A stretch of 64,000 nucleotides of DNA from contig NZ_LT635493.1 of assembly GCF_900120405.1 (NCBI RefSeq), positions 150,427 to 214,426 of the forward strand, given 5' to 3'. The position numbers were made by a program, and so were the translations under genes. The notes beneath the pieces were generated by a model, which searched no databases, was not told the DNA's origin, and worked only from the letters and a program-made list of their open reading frames with translations. The DNA is from Urinicoccus massiliensis (lineage in GTDB: Bacteria > Bacillota > Clostridia > Tissierellales > Peptoniphilaceae). Positions 19,277 to 28,293 of the stretch are shown here, piece by piece (position 1 is the first letter of the stretch; every line of letters starts with the position of its first letter).

Positions 19277-20143
19277 CTAAAAAACTTTTATACAATAAAA
19301 AACCACAACCACTAACAAGGGCAAGGACCCAAAGAGGAGGACCTCCCGGTTTCCCCTTCCCACGACTCTTTCCGTTCGAGCCTGGCGCCCCAGCCAAAGC
19401 CTTAAGACCACCAGGGACAGGATACTGGCCAGGACCAAGACAAGGATCAGGCTCTTTTCGAAAGATCCTATGGCTTGGACCAGGCCCAAGGACCTGAGCC
19501 AGGCAATGTTTTCCGTCGACAGGCTCCGACGAAAGAGGATTCCCGCCGTATTTGCTACAAAATGTCCAATCATGGCATACATGACCTTGCCAGTCCGCAG
19601 GACCAAAAGCCCCAGGCCCAATCCCAATAAAAAAGGAACCACAAAATTTTGAATGTGAAAGTGGAAGAGGGCAAAAAGAAGGCTGGTCATCCACAAACTA
19701 TATCTTTCGTCAAATTGCCGGTAGTAGGAAAAAAGCCCACCCCGGAAAAAGGCCTCTTCACAAATTGCCGGTAGGAGGCCATAAAAAAAGTAGACCGAAA
19801 GCCCCATGCCATTGCCCACAAAGCCTGCCGAGGCATCCTCCAGGTCAATAAACTTACTCAAAAGGCTTAAAAAGAGACCGTTGCACAGGAGGAGGATGGG
19901 GTAGATTAAAAGTGGAACTAAGACAGCCAAGGCCAGGTCCTGCTTTTGATAGGGGTGGCCCAACTGACCCGGTCCCCCACAAGCCAAGTAGATACTTCCT
20001 CCAATAATCAAGAGGGCCAGTTCCATCAAAGTCAAGCCCACCATGGCCCAGGAGTCAATGGCCTGGGTGAAGTAGTAAAAAATGAAATAAAAAATACACA
20101 GGCCCAATTGAAAGAGCCCCAAGGGCAACTTCTTAATCGTCAT
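19277..20143 (-). CDS. CPBP family intramembrane metalloprotease
   Basis: An integral membrane protein with about eight hydrophobic segments and the CPBP (Abi) motifs EEAFFRG near residue 150, FALFHF near 180 and a further polar residue in HFVAN near 220. These proteins are CAAX-protease or bacteriocin-immunity relatives. The start is uncertain: the ATG at 20143 (288 residues) overlaps hpt by 11 bp and begins just before the first membrane segment; an ATG at 20182 would add 13 residues. Neither has a clear ribosome binding site. Confidence 0.85.
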   Translation of the reverse strand: MTIKKLPLGLFQLGLCIFYFIFYYFTQAIDSWAMVGLTLMELALLIIGGSIYLACGGPGQLGHPYQKQDLALAVLVPLLIYPILLLCNGLFLSLLSKFIDLEDASAGFVGNGMGLSVYFFYGLLPAICEEAFFRGGLFSYYRQFDERYSLWMTSLLFALFHFHIQNFVVPFLLGLGLGLLVLRTGKVMYAMIGHFVANTAGILFRRSLSTENIAWLRSLGLVQAIGSFEKSLILVLVLASILSLVVLRLWLGRQARTERVVGRGNREVLLFGSLPLLVVVVFYCIKVF

Positions 20144-20651
20144 AGGTATAGATATAGGGAACATTCCGGCAGTAGTCCCCATAATTTAAGCCACAGCCCA
20201 CGATAAAGACATCTGGAATCTCAAAGGCCACATAGTCCGGAGTGAAGTCCACTTCCCTCCTGGATGGCTTGTCCAACATGAGGCAAGTCTTGATACTGGC
20301 AGGTTCTTCCTTTTTCAAAAGGTCCACAACAGTAGAAATAGTCCGGCCGGAATCGATAATATCATCCACCAAAAGGACCTCCTTGCCCCGGATATCCACC
20401 TTGTGGCGGTCTAAAATCTCCACAATCCCCGAGGACTTTTCCCCATGTCCATAGGAAGCTGTCCGCAAAAAGTCCACATCCATTTCCAGGGGAATTTCCC
20501 GGATCAAGTCCGCCAGAAAAATAAAGCCTCCCCTAAGTAGGCCAATACAGACCAGGTCCTTGCCCTGGTAGTCCCGGGTGATTTGTTTTCCCAATTCTTC
20601 TATTCTTTCTCTTAGTTCTTCACGACTAATAAGTACACGTTCTTTTGCCAT
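20133..20651 (-). CDS. hpt: hypoxanthine phosphoribosyltransferase
   Basis: A 172-residue purine salvage enzyme. The PRPP-binding motif VLLVDDIIDSGRT is near residues 95-107, with the LLRGG loop near 40 and FIVGCGLNYGDYCRNVPYI at the C-terminus, diagnostic of HPRT. It makes IMP/GMP from hypoxanthine/guanine. It is first in an operon with the CPBP protease, sirtuin, methyltransferase and hslO genes. Confidence 0.96.
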   Translation of the reverse strand: MAKERVLISREELRERIEELGKQITRDYQGKDLVCIGLLRGGFIFLADLIREIPLEMDVDFLRTASYGHGEKSSGIVEILDRHKVDIRGKEVLLVDDIIDSGRTISTVVDLLKKEEPASIKTCLMLDKPSRREVDFTPDYVAFEIPDVFIVGCGLNYGDYCRNVPYIYTYDD

Positions 20652-20680
20652 CTAGGTCCTCCTTCTTAAAACTTATCCCT

Positions 20681-20709
20681 ATTATACCATGGATGGGCCC
20701 TTTACCCAA
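20681..20709 (-). promoter_or_regulatory. promoter of the hpt operon
   Basis: The -10 TATAAT (20681-20686) has an extended TGG, and the -35 TTGGGT (20704-20709) lies 17 bp upstream. The divergent DUF4364 gene has an extended -10 (TGG then TATACT) at about 20748-20756, but no clear -35. Confidence 0.75.
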
Positions 20710-20775
20710 TTTTATTTCCAGACAACTACCATCTTTTCCCCAGACCTGGTATACTATAGGAAAAAGAGGTGAAAA

Positions 20776-21291
20776 ATGGATAACAAGGCATGGTCAAACC
20801 TACTGAATCAAAAATTAATTCTACTCTATATTATTCATAAGCTCCCGGGAAAATTCACAAAAACAAGCCTGGTGGACTTTGTCCTTTCCCATGGCCTGAT
20901 GAACTACTTCCTAGTCAACCAATACAGCCTGGAACTGGTTCGGGTGGGGCTTGTCTACGAGCAAAATAACTTCCTCTACCCCTCCCAGGCCGGCGACCAA
21001 GCCTTCCACTTGTTTTTGGAAAGCTTGAGCCAGGAAACAACCCAAACCCTGGATAGTCTCCTGGAGGATGCCAAGACCCTGGTCCAAGAGGAAAACTCCA
21101 TCCTGGCCAACCTCCTTCCCAACCCCAATGGCACCTACAACATTGTCCTGCAAATTATCGAACACCAGGCCCCCATTTTAAACATCGAGCTTACGGTTTC
21201 TTCCGTGGAAGAAGGGAAGAAAATGATGGAGACCTTTAAGGCAAACCCCTCCCAAGTCTACCAGGACCTTTTAAACTCCCTACAAAAATAA
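20776..21291 (+). CDS. DUF4364 family protein
   Basis: A 171-residue cytoplasmic protein resembling DUF4364, a Clostridia family. The first 80 residues (LNQKLILLYIIHKLPGKFT, FVLSHGLMNYF) look like a winged-helix domain, and the rest is an alpha/beta domain with IELTVSS. A regulatory role is plausible but unproven. The ATG is preceded by GAGGTG. It is a single gene, divergent from hpt and convergent with the first sortase gene. Confidence 0.8.
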   Translation: MDNKAWSNLLNQKLILLYIIHKLPGKFTKTSLVDFVLSHGLMNYFLVNQYSLELVRVGLVYEQNNFLYPSQAGDQAFHLFLESLSQETTQTLDSLLEDAKTLVQEENSILANLLPNPNGTYNIVLQIIEHQAPILNIELTVSSVEEGKKMMETFKANPSQVYQDLLNSLQK

Positions 21292-21315
21292 AACTCCCTT
21301 GAGGGAGTTTTTTTA
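21291..21315. terminator. bidirectional terminator between convergent genes
   Basis: The stem AAACTCCC/GGGAGTTT with loop TTGA is flanked by A- and T-runs, so it can stop both the DUF4364 gene (plus) and the sortase gene ending at 21313 (minus). Confidence 0.85.
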
Positions 21316-22041
21316 TTGGGCTTGGACGGCCTGGATAACTAAACGTGTGTCGCCTGGAGAGCAGGTTTGGAGGGTGATAAAGTGGTCCAGCTTTTCCGGC
21401 AGGGGTCTTTTGAGGATGTTTCTTTTTTGGACATAGGCCCGGAAGTTTTCCAGGTCCTGGCCCTGGTAGCTGGTATGGCGGAAGGGGTCCCTGGGGTCTG
21501 CCTTGTAGACGGCAAAAATTTCATAGCGCTTGTGGCCCGCCAGGCTATCAATTTCTATATAGGGGGCCTGGCTGACAAAGTCTGGGTTTTCGTATTGGTG
21601 GAGGTCCTTGAAGCAGCCTCCCCTCTTGGCATTGTGGCCATAGATAATGGTGTTTTGGTCGGAAAAATCGGCCTGGTTGCGGTAGTCCATAAAGATGGCT
21701 CCAAAGGGGTTGGATTCTTTTTCATAGCTGTGGTAGAGGTAGTAGTCATTGTCCTTTCCTTGGACCACAGGATAGTTGATCTCGGTTTGGTCCAGGAAGA
21801 TCCAGGCCTTAATTTCAGGATAGGTCTTTTCCAGGGCCTGGATTTTTTCTATGGATTCTTGGTCCGGAGACTGGTTGGGAGCCTGGTCCTCTTTTTCCTG
21901 GTCCTGGACCTGGGCTTGGATTTTTTGAACTCCCCGGTCATAGGCTCCACCGGCCTGGTAGTAGGCCCCAATCTTGTAGAGGTTAAAGAGCAAAATCAAA
22001 AGTAAAATAACTTGTATAAGCTTTCTTGTTTTATCTTTCAT
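21313..22041 (-). CDS. srtB: class B sortase (first copy)
   Basis: A 242-residue membrane-anchored transpeptidase with an N-terminal membrane segment (about 8-25). The class B core shows INYPVVQGKDNDYYL, GAIFMDYRN, the catalytic His136 in IIYGHN, Cys227 in TLQTC and Arg233. It would join a sorting-motif protein to the cell wall. It is third in an operon after the MBOAT and SGNH genes, 22 bp downstream of the latter. No obvious substrate gene is adjacent, and it differs strongly from the second sortase at 42289. Confidence 0.92.
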   Translation of the reverse strand: MKDKTRKLIQVILLLILLFNLYKIGAYYQAGGAYDRGVQKIQAQVQDQEKEDQAPNQSPDQESIEKIQALEKTYPEIKAWIFLDQTEINYPVVQGKDNDYYLYHSYEKESNPFGAIFMDYRNQADFSDQNTIIYGHNAKRGGCFKDLHQYENPDFVSQAPYIEIDSLAGHKRYEIFAVYKADPRDPFRHTSYQGQDLENFRAYVQKRNILKRPLPEKLDHFITLQTCSPGDTRLVIQAVQAQ

Positions 22042-22050
22042 GTCTTCTCC

Positions 22051-23064
22051 CTATCCCTTGTCTTTCTCAAGCAAGGCCAGGTCCCGGACCCAATGGGGAT
22101 CTTGAGCCTGGTCCTTTTTAAGGTCTACAAACTTTTCTAAGTCCCCAACCAGGACCTTGGTAAATTTTTTCACCCCCTGCCGGTTCATATGGTAGCCGTC
22201 ATAGTAGTCTTGGGCAGACAGGCCCATGGCTTCTTTTTCTAGGTTGTAATTGATGTAGTCCATGCCCTCTACTTGCATAAATTTTTCCAAATCATCCAAG
22301 GCTTTTGCATAGCTTTGGTCTTCAAAAGTGGGCGTCTTGACCAAAACCAGGTCAATCCCCCTCTTTGCACAATAGTTCCCAATCCGTAAGAGGGTTTCCT
22401 TGTTTTTAGGGGAGACTTTTGTAGCAATTTTTCCCCTTAAGCCCCCCTCCAGGTCTGTCTTAAACTTTTGACTTTGTCCCTCCAAGGCCACATAGCCCCG
22501 GTAGGGATCATGGTAGTCCCGGTACTTGACCTGGTAGTCTCTTTCTTCCAGGTCAGGCCAACGGTCATGGTACTTAATCAGAGGAAAAACCACCTGGGCC
22601 TTCATATCCTTGGGCACGACCCGGTAGACCATCTCCAACTTGTTTAAGCTCATGGGCATGTCGTCGCTGTAGGAATGGACAATCCCCGGGTCTCTCGCAT
22701 CTTCCTGGAGAAGGCAGGAAAAAACATCCAGGACAATTGCCTGGGGCTTGTGTTTTTTCACAGCATCCTTCATATAATAGTAGGTCACATCCAGGGGCTG
22801 CTGCTGGCTGGCCAGGACATAGGACTTGAGGCCTGTTTGCCTATAAATTTCCAGGGGCGAAAAGGAACAATAACTGTGACTGGTCCCTAGAAAATACAGG
22901 TCATAGTCCTCTTGGCTATTGTAAAAACCCCCGATTTTATTGGACATATCCCAGGGCTTATCCAAGGACTTGCGAATAAAAATTTGATTTAACTGGGACA
23001 GGGTCCAGAGGACCAGGACCAGGAAGACCAAGACCTTCCCTGCCCTAAGACATTTTTTCCCCAT
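22051..23064 (-). CDS. SGNH/AlgJ-DltD-like extracytoplasmic protein
   Basis: The start is set at the ATG at 23064 (337 residues), which has TAGGAG upstream; a much longer open frame runs back into the MBOAT gene but is not protein-like. An N-terminal membrane segment (about 8-28) is followed by an exposed domain with YFLGTSHS at residues 57-64 (the nucleophile block) and YDGYHMNRQG near the C-terminus (Asp and His). This is the pattern of DltD, AlgJ and PatB-type acetyl-transfer partners. It lies 11 bp downstream of the MBOAT gene. I infer it completes O-acylation of a cell-surface polymer. Confidence 0.82.
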   Translation of the reverse strand: MGKKCLRAGKVLVFLVLVLWTLSQLNQIFIRKSLDKPWDMSNKIGGFYNSQEDYDLYFLGTSHSYCSFSPLEIYRQTGLKSYVLASQQQPLDVTYYYMKDAVKKHKPQAIVLDVFSCLLQEDARDPGIVHSYSDDMPMSLNKLEMVYRVVPKDMKAQVVFPLIKYHDRWPDLEERDYQVKYRDYHDPYRGYVALEGQSQKFKTDLEGGLRGKIATKVSPKNKETLLRIGNYCAKRGIDLVLVKTPTFEDQSYAKALDDLEKFMQVEGMDYINYNLEKEAMGLSAQDYYDGYHMNRQGVKKFTKVLVGDLEKFVDLKKDQAQDPHWVRDLALLEKDKG

Positions 23065-23075
23065 GACAACAACTC

Positions 23076-24542
23076 CTAAAATTGAAAATAAATAAATTGA
23101 GATTCCGAATATCCCGGGCCATAGACTCCGAAAATCAAGGTGGCCACAATTAAGAGCAAGACCAGGACCCAGCGGAGGACAAAGGGCCCCTTGGCCAAAG
23201 ATTCTCTCAAGGGATAGCCCCGGTACTTGATTCCATCTACCAGGGTCAAGACCAGCAAGCTCCCTAGGATGGGATAGAGCCCCGTCATACCCAATTGACT
23301 GGCAGAAACTTCCCCAAGCCAGGTCCGGATCCCCCAATGGGCCCGGAAAAATTGACCAATATAGGCCAGGCCCTGGGAGATATTATCTGCCCTGAAAAAA
23401 ACAAAGGCCAGGACGACAATGGTAAAAGTATAGACCCTTTTGAGACCCGACAGGATAAAAGATCCTCCTTCTGTTTGAGTCTTTTTAGCCGGTCTTGTCT
23501 TTTTCAACCAAACTTCCAGACTGTTAAAAAATCCATGGATGAGCCCCCATAGGACAAAACTCATCTCTGCCCCGTGCCAAAGGCCCGAAACTCCAAAGAC
23601 AATGAGGATGTTGGCCAGGTTCCTTCCCAGGCTCACCCGGCTGCCTCCCAGGGGGATGTAGAGATAGTCTCGAAACCAGCTGGATAGAGAAATATGCCAG
23701 CGCCGCCAAAATTCCACAATGGACTTGGACAAAAGAGGCTCCTTAAAGTTATCCATCAAGTCGATACCCAGAATCTTGGCCGACCCCTTGGCTATAAGGG
23801 AGTAGGAATAAAAATCGCAATAGATTTGCAGGGTAAAAAAGACCGCCCCCATCAAGAGGCTAAAGCCCGAAAAACTTTCCAGGTTGCCAAAAACTTCGTT
23901 GACAAAAATCGCCACCCGGTCAGCCAGGACCAATTTAAGAAAATAGCCCCAGGCCAGGTCCAGACCTCCCAAGACCAAGTTTTCATAGGCAAAGGTCCCT
24001 CCCCTTTTTAATTGGGGCAAGAGGTTTACAGACCGCTCAATGGGCCCTGCCACCAATTGGGGGAAAAAGGACACAAAAAGACCGTATTGGATGAGGTTTT
24101 TCTCTGCCGGCAGTTCTCTGCGGTAGACATCCAGAGTATAGCCCAGGGCCTGGAAGGTATAAAAAGAAATCCCCACAGGTAAGAGAAAGTCCACTGTCCT
24201 CTTTAAGGGACTCATGTGGAAGACCCCAGCAAAAAAGTTTAGGCTCTGGATGGCAAAATTGGCATATTTAAAAAGAAATAAAATCCCCAGGTTAATGAGA
24301 AAACAAAAAAAGACAAAGACCTTCCTCCGGGTCTCATCCTGACTCTTATCCAGCAAGAGTCCCGTGACATAGGTCACCAAAATCGACAGGACCATCAGGA
24401 GGGTGTATTTTACATTCCAGCAAGAATAGAAAAATAAGCTGGCTGCCAGTAAAAAAGGTTTTTTTAGTTTTCCCGGCAAGAGGAAGTAAAAAACCACTAC
24501 CATGGGAAAGAAAAGCAAATAAGAAATGGAATTAAAAAGCAT
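23076..24542 (-). CDS. MBOAT family O-acyltransferase
   Basis: A 488-residue multi-pass protein. It has the MBOAT motifs GISFYTFQALGY near residue 125, EFWRRWHISLSSWFRDYLYIPLGG near 275-300, and the catalytic histidine in GLWHGAEMSFVLWG near 320. Relatives are AlgI, DltB and PatA, which move acyl groups across the membrane. The SGNH protein and sortase follow. No dltA/dltC is present, so D-alanylation is less likely than acetylation of a wall polysaccharide; that is inference. Confidence 0.93.
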   Translation of the reverse strand: MLFNSISYLLFFPMVVVFYFLLPGKLKKPFLLAASLFFYSCWNVKYTLLMVLSILVTYVTGLLLDKSQDETRRKVFVFFCFLINLGILFLFKYANFAIQSLNFFAGVFHMSPLKRTVDFLLPVGISFYTFQALGYTLDVYRRELPAEKNLIQYGLFVSFFPQLVAGPIERSVNLLPQLKRGGTFAYENLVLGGLDLAWGYFLKLVLADRVAIFVNEVFGNLESFSGFSLLMGAVFFTLQIYCDFYSYSLIAKGSAKILGIDLMDNFKEPLLSKSIVEFWRRWHISLSSWFRDYLYIPLGGSRVSLGRNLANILIVFGVSGLWHGAEMSFVLWGLIHGFFNSLEVWLKKTRPAKKTQTEGGSFILSGLKRVYTFTIVVLAFVFFRADNISQGLAYIGQFFRAHWGIRTWLGEVSASQLGMTGLYPILGSLLVLTLVDGIKYRGYPLRESLAKGPFVLRWVLVLLLIVATLIFGVYGPGYSESQFIYFQF

Positions 24543-24684
24543 AGGTCCTCCCTGAAATCTTTACTTCTATCATAGTATATCACGAAAGAGATTTCAAAAG
24601 ATATTTGCAGAAGAGCCATGGCTTTTGTCCTTCACTTTTTTAAAAATTCTAGCCAATGATCCTGGTGAAAGAGACAAGTCTTTT

Positions 24685-24722
24685 AAAAAAGCGACTAGGA
24701 ATCTTTTATCCCTAATCGCTTC
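24685..24722 (-). terminator. terminator after the lipoprotein gene
   Basis: The stem AGCGATTAGGGA/TTCCTAGTCGCT with a 7-nt loop is followed by six T. It lies 13 bp after the lipoprotein stop codon and separates it from the MBOAT operon. Confidence 0.8.
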
Positions 24723-24734
24723 TTAATCTATTTT

Positions 24735-25262
24735 TTAGTCTCGCAGGATGATCTTCAAGAGATAATCTTCCTGCTTGTCCTTAAAGAGCTTGTCGGCTTC
24801 ATTGACATTGGCCCACTTAAAGACTAGCTCTGTCCCTTCCCCCTCTGGCAACTGGATCTTGAAATTCTGCACATTTGGCGATATCCCTTCCAGCATGTTT
24901 TCTTTCTTTATGGGATAGGCTATCTTGTTATAGGAAGTTAGGTCCAAATAAGCCCCTTCCTCAAGACTCCAGGTATTTATAGGGAGGTACTGGGGAAGAC
25001 TAATTTCAAGGTCATCCCTTCCCTTGTCTATTTTTACCTCTATTTCAGAGCCTGTGTGGACTCCCCCTACTAGGTCCATGGGGTAGGTCTTACCGTTTAC
25101 CAAGGCTAGATTATTTTTGGGATAGCCCTTGTCATCTAGGGGAAAGTCTAGGACTTCCCCTGAAGCTGGGCTATTTTTATTGCTACAAGCACTTAGCAAA
25201 AATATGGACAAGACCAAGACTGGGAAAAGTTTACTCAATAAGGTCTTTTTGTAGCTGGCCAT
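24735..25262 (-). CDS. lipoprotein of unknown function
   Basis: The start is the ATG at 25262 (175 residues), with AAGGAG 7 bp upstream. A lipoprotein signal peptide has a basic start, a hydrophobic stretch (about 13-24) and the lipobox LSAC, so the mature protein begins at the lipid-modified cysteine. The rest is beta-rich with WSLEEGAYLDL and ELVFKWANVN; I do not recognise the fold. It lies 55 bp downstream of valS. Confidence 0.75.
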   Translation of the reverse strand: MASYKKTLLSKLFPVLVLSIFLLSACSNKNSPASGEVLDFPLDDKGYPKNNLALVNGKTYPMDLVGGVHTGSEIEVKIDKGRDDLEISLPQYLPINTWSLEEGAYLDLTSYNKIAYPIKKENMLEGISPNVQNFKIQLPEGEGTELVFKWANVNEADKLFKDKQEDYLLKIILRD

Positions 25263-25280
25263 GGCTTGGCTCCTTTCCAA

Positions 25281-25297
25281 AAGGGCTCTATGCCCTT
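25281..25297 (-). terminator. weak hairpin after valS
   Basis: AAGGGC/GCCCTT with a 5-nt loop and a short T-stretch lies between valS and the lipoprotein gene. It is weak, so read-through into the lipoprotein gene is likely. Confidence 0.4.
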
Positions 25298-25316
25298 GTC
25301 TTAGGATCAGTTCTTT

Positions 25317-27956
25317 TTAACGGTTTTCAATGCTCTCAATCCGTTTTTTCAATTGGTCGATTTGGGTCTTAAACTGCCCTTCTTTTTCTCTTTCCTTGGC
25401 TACTAGAGCTTCGGGTGCTTTACTTACAAAGCCTTGGTTGGCTAATTTTTTCACCACCCGGTCTAATTCGGACTCGGCCGTGGCCAATTCTTTCTTCAAT
25501 CTTTGGACTTCTTTTTCATAGTCTACCAGGTCTTCCAGGGGCATGTAGTATTCTACCCCTTGGGATACAACAGATAGGTGGTCTCCTTCCAGGTCTTTGG
25601 GATTTTCAATCCATTCAAAACCTGTGGAGAAGCCTTGGGTTTTAAAGAATCCTTCAGTCCCTTCCAGGGCTTCTTTAGCCTTGGTGTCTTGGCTGTAAAG
25701 GAGGGTCTTGGATTTTTTGTTGGGGGCAATGTTCATTTCTGCCCGGGCATTCCGGATGGCCCGAATGGCTTCTTGGACCCTTCCCAACTTGTCTTCTGCC
25801 TCAGGATCCAGGTAGCTGTCGTCTTCTTCTGGCCAATGGTTGACCATTAAGAAGTCTTGGCTGTCAGGAAGCTTGGACCAGATTTCTTCTGTAATAAAGG
25901 GCATAAAGGGATGGAGCAGGCGGAGGATGTCTTTTAAGACAGCAGCCAAAACGCTCACAGCCACTTTCTTATCTTCTGCATCTTGGCTAAAGAGACGGGG
26001 TTTTACCAGTTCAATATACCAGTCACAGAAGTCGGACCAAATATAGTTTAAGACGGCATCGGCAGCCAGTCCCAGGTCGTAGTGGTCTAATTTTTCTGCC
26101 ACTTCCCGGGCCACTCTTTGGCCCTTGGAAAGGATCCACCGGTCTTCCAGTTGCAAGTCCTTGATGTCTTTTAGGTCATAGAGGTCGTCAGTCATGTGCA
26201 TAAAGACAAAACGAGAGGCGTTCCAAAGCTTATTGGCAAAGTTCCGGTTGGCTTCCACCCGGTCAATGGAAAACCGCATGTCGTTGCCGGGGCTATTTCC
26301 TGTAATTAGGGTAAAGCGCAGGGCATCTGCTCCGTATTGGTCGATGATTTCCAAGGGGTCAATTCCATTGCCCAAGGACTTGGACATCTTCCGTCCTTGC
26401 TCATCCAGAACCAGACCCGTTAAAAAGACATCCTTAAAGGGTAATTGGCCCGTTTGTTCCAAGGCAGAGAAAACCATCCGAACCACCCAGAAAAAGATAA
26501 TGTCATAACCTGTACAGAGGACATTGGTGGGATAAAAATAGTCCAGGTCCTGGGTCTTATTGGGCCATCCCAGGGTGGAGAAGGGCCAAAGGGCTGAGGA
26601 GAACCAGGTGTCCAGGGTGTCGGGATCCCGGTGGACCGACCCGCCACAAGCGGGGCACTTGTCAATTTCCTTGGTGGAAACCTCTACATGGTCGCAGTGG
26701 TCGCAATAGTAGACAGGCATTTGGTGGCCCCACCAAAGTTGACGAGAGATACACCAGTCCCGGATGTTTTCCAGCCAATGGCTGTAGATTTTTCCAAAAC
26801 GGTCAGGAATAAAGTGGAGGTCTCCCTTTTGGTAGGCTTCCAGGGCCGGTTTGGCCAGGGGTTCCATCTTGACAAACCATTGCTTGGAAATCAAGGGTTC
26901 AATAACTGTCTTACAGCGCTCGCAATGGCCTACTGCATTGTGGTGGTTGTCGATTTTAACTAAAAGACCCTTTTGATCAAAGTCTTCTACAATTTTCTTC
27001 CGGGCTTCAAACCGTTCCAGGCCGGCATAGGGTCCTGCATTTTCATTTAAATAACCCTTTTGGTCAATGACAATACATTGGCCCAGGTCATGACGTGCTC
27101 CAACTTCAAAGTCGTTGGGGTCATGGGAGGGGGTAATCTTTACAGCCCCAGTTCCAAAGTCCATTTCTACATAACTGTCGGCAATAATGGGAATCTCCCG
27201 GTCCATAAAGGGTAGTTGGATGGTCTTGCCTACCAGGTCTGTGTAGCGGTCATCTTCTGGATTGACGGCCACAGCCAAGTCCCCCGGAATGGTTTCGGGT
27301 CTAGTGGTGGCTACTTGTAAATAACCCGACCCGTCTGTCAAGGGGTATTTGAAGGTCCAAATCTTTCCATCATGCTCAATGTGCTCTACTTCTGCATCAG
27401 AAATAGCTGTTTGGCAGTGGGGGCACCAGTTGATAATCCGGTCTCCCCGGTAGATTAGGTCCTTTTCATAGAGTTCCATAAAGACCTCTTCCACAGCCTT
27501 GGATAGGTTGTCATCCAGGGTAAAGGCCTCCCGATCCCAGTCACAGGACACTCCCAGCTTCTTCAACTGGTTCTTGATATTGCCACCATATTCTTCTGTC
27601 CAGGCCCAGGCTTCCTTTAAAAATTCTTCCCGGCCCAGGGCTTCCTTGGACTTGCCTTGGGATTTAAGTTTTTCCACGACCTTGGCTTCGGTGGAAATAG
27701 ACGCATGGTCTGTTCCCGGCAAGAAGAGGGCTTGGTAACCCTTAAGGCGTTTGAAGCGGATTAAAATATCTTGAATGGTGTTGTTTAGGGCATGGCCCAT
27801 GTGTAAATTTCCCGTTACATTTGGCGGGGGCATGACAATGGTGTAGGGTTCCTTTGACCGGTCTACTTCCGGATGAAAGGCATGGTTCTCCATCCACTCC
27901 CCATAAATTCGATCCTCAAAATCCTTGGGATCATATGTTTTTGCTAGTTCTTTCAC
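25317..27956 (-). CDS. valS: valyl-tRNA synthetase
   Basis: An 879-residue class I synthetase. It shows PPPNVTGNLHMGHAL near residue 45 (HIGH-type), the CP1 editing domain (TTRPETIPGD), a zinc-like CPACGGSVHRDPDTLDTWFSS block, GRKMSKSLGNGIDP near 525 and a C-terminal coiled-coil tRNA-binding arm (about 815-879). The start is GTG with GGAGGT upstream. It is controlled by the T-box leader at 27981-28189, which senses uncharged tRNA-Val. Confidence 0.97.
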   Translation of the reverse strand: MKELAKTYDPKDFEDRIYGEWMENHAFHPEVDRSKEPYTIVMPPPNVTGNLHMGHALNNTIQDILIRFKRLKGYQALFLPGTDHASISTEAKVVEKLKSQGKSKEALGREEFLKEAWAWTEEYGGNIKNQLKKLGVSCDWDREAFTLDDNLSKAVEEVFMELYEKDLIYRGDRIINWCPHCQTAISDAEVEHIEHDGKIWTFKYPLTDGSGYLQVATTRPETIPGDLAVAVNPEDDRYTDLVGKTIQLPFMDREIPIIADSYVEMDFGTGAVKITPSHDPNDFEVGARHDLGQCIVIDQKGYLNENAGPYAGLERFEARKKIVEDFDQKGLLVKIDNHHNAVGHCERCKTVIEPLISKQWFVKMEPLAKPALEAYQKGDLHFIPDRFGKIYSHWLENIRDWCISRQLWWGHQMPVYYCDHCDHVEVSTKEIDKCPACGGSVHRDPDTLDTWFSSALWPFSTLGWPNKTQDLDYFYPTNVLCTGYDIIFFWVVRMVFSALEQTGQLPFKDVFLTGLVLDEQGRKMSKSLGNGIDPLEIIDQYGADALRFTLITGNSPGNDMRFSIDRVEANRNFANKLWNASRFVFMHMTDDLYDLKDIKDLQLEDRWILSKGQRVAREVAEKLDHYDLGLAADAVLNYIWSDFCDWYIELVKPRLFSQDAEDKKVAVSVLAAVLKDILRLLHPFMPFITEEIWSKLPDSQDFLMVNHWPEEDDSYLDPEAEDKLGRVQEAIRAIRNARAEMNIAPNKKSKTLLYSQDTKAKEALEGTEGFFKTQGFSTGFEWIENPKDLEGDHLSVVSQGVEYYMPLEDLVDYEKEVQRLKKELATAESELDRVVKKLANQGFVSKAPEALVAKEREKEGQFKTQIDQLKKRIESIENR

Positions 27957-27980
27957 TCTGACCTCCTCAATATATCCATA

Positions 27981-28007
27981 AAAAAATCCCCATCCAAAAG
28001 GACGAGG
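27981..28007 (-). terminator. T-box-controlled terminator of the valS leader
   Basis: The stem CCTCGTCC/GGATGGGG closes a TTTT loop and is followed by seven T. It lies directly after the T-box sequence, so antiterminator and terminator are mutually exclusive. Confidence 0.85.
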
Positions 28008-28189
28008 AACGCGGTACCACCTTAATTTCGTAATTATACGACACTTTTAACCCATAACGGAGTCACCCGAAACCCTTGGTTCCCAACAAAAAGCAACCTT
28101 CACCGGCTTCCCCTGTCAATTTCCAGCAAGCATTGACTCTCTGTAAGCTTCCACCAGCTACTCCTCTTTCTTATACGGTATATACATTC
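27981..28189 (-). promoter_or_regulatory. T-box leader upstream of valS
   Basis: The transcript contains the T-box core GGTGGTACCGCG (28010-28021), the AGTA motif of the Stem I base (near 28160), and a Stem I apical hairpin TCAAT/ATTGA around GCTTGCTGGAA (near 28115-28137). The class senses uncharged tRNA through a specifier codon and the tRNA CCA end. I could not fix the specifier codon by eye; valine is inferred from the downstream gene. Confidence 0.9.
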
Positions 28190-28218
28190 ATTATAAGAGC
28201 TGGGGCCCAGCCTGTCAA
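28190..28218 (-). promoter_or_regulatory. valS promoter
   Basis: A consensus -35 TTGACA (28213-28218) and consensus -10 TATAAT (28190-28195) are separated by 17 bp, about 230 bp upstream of the valS start. Confidence 0.9.
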
Positions 28219-28245
28219 GAAACTTCCTGCCCCTTTTCCCAAAAG

Positions 28246-28281
28246 AAAAAAAGACCCCGTCCTGGCAAACCAGGTGGGGTC
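28246..28281 (-). terminator. terminator of trpS
   Basis: The stem GACCCC-CCTGG/CCAGG-GGGGTC, with a small internal loop and a TTTG apical loop, is followed by seven T. It lies 13 bp after the trpS stop and just upstream of the valS promoter. Confidence 0.88.
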
Positions 28282-28293
28282 CAATTTTTTAAC

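Noticed and set aside
19137-19694. A 185-codon open frame overlapping the CPBP protease and sirtuin genes
   Set aside because: It is out of frame with two well-supported genes and gives a Gly/Pro-rich sequence typical of shadow frames in this genome.
23065-23337. A 91-codon forward extension of the SGNH gene
   Set aside because: It lies inside the MBOAT gene in another frame, has no ribosome binding site and is not protein-like; the ATG at 23064 with TAGGAG is the better start.
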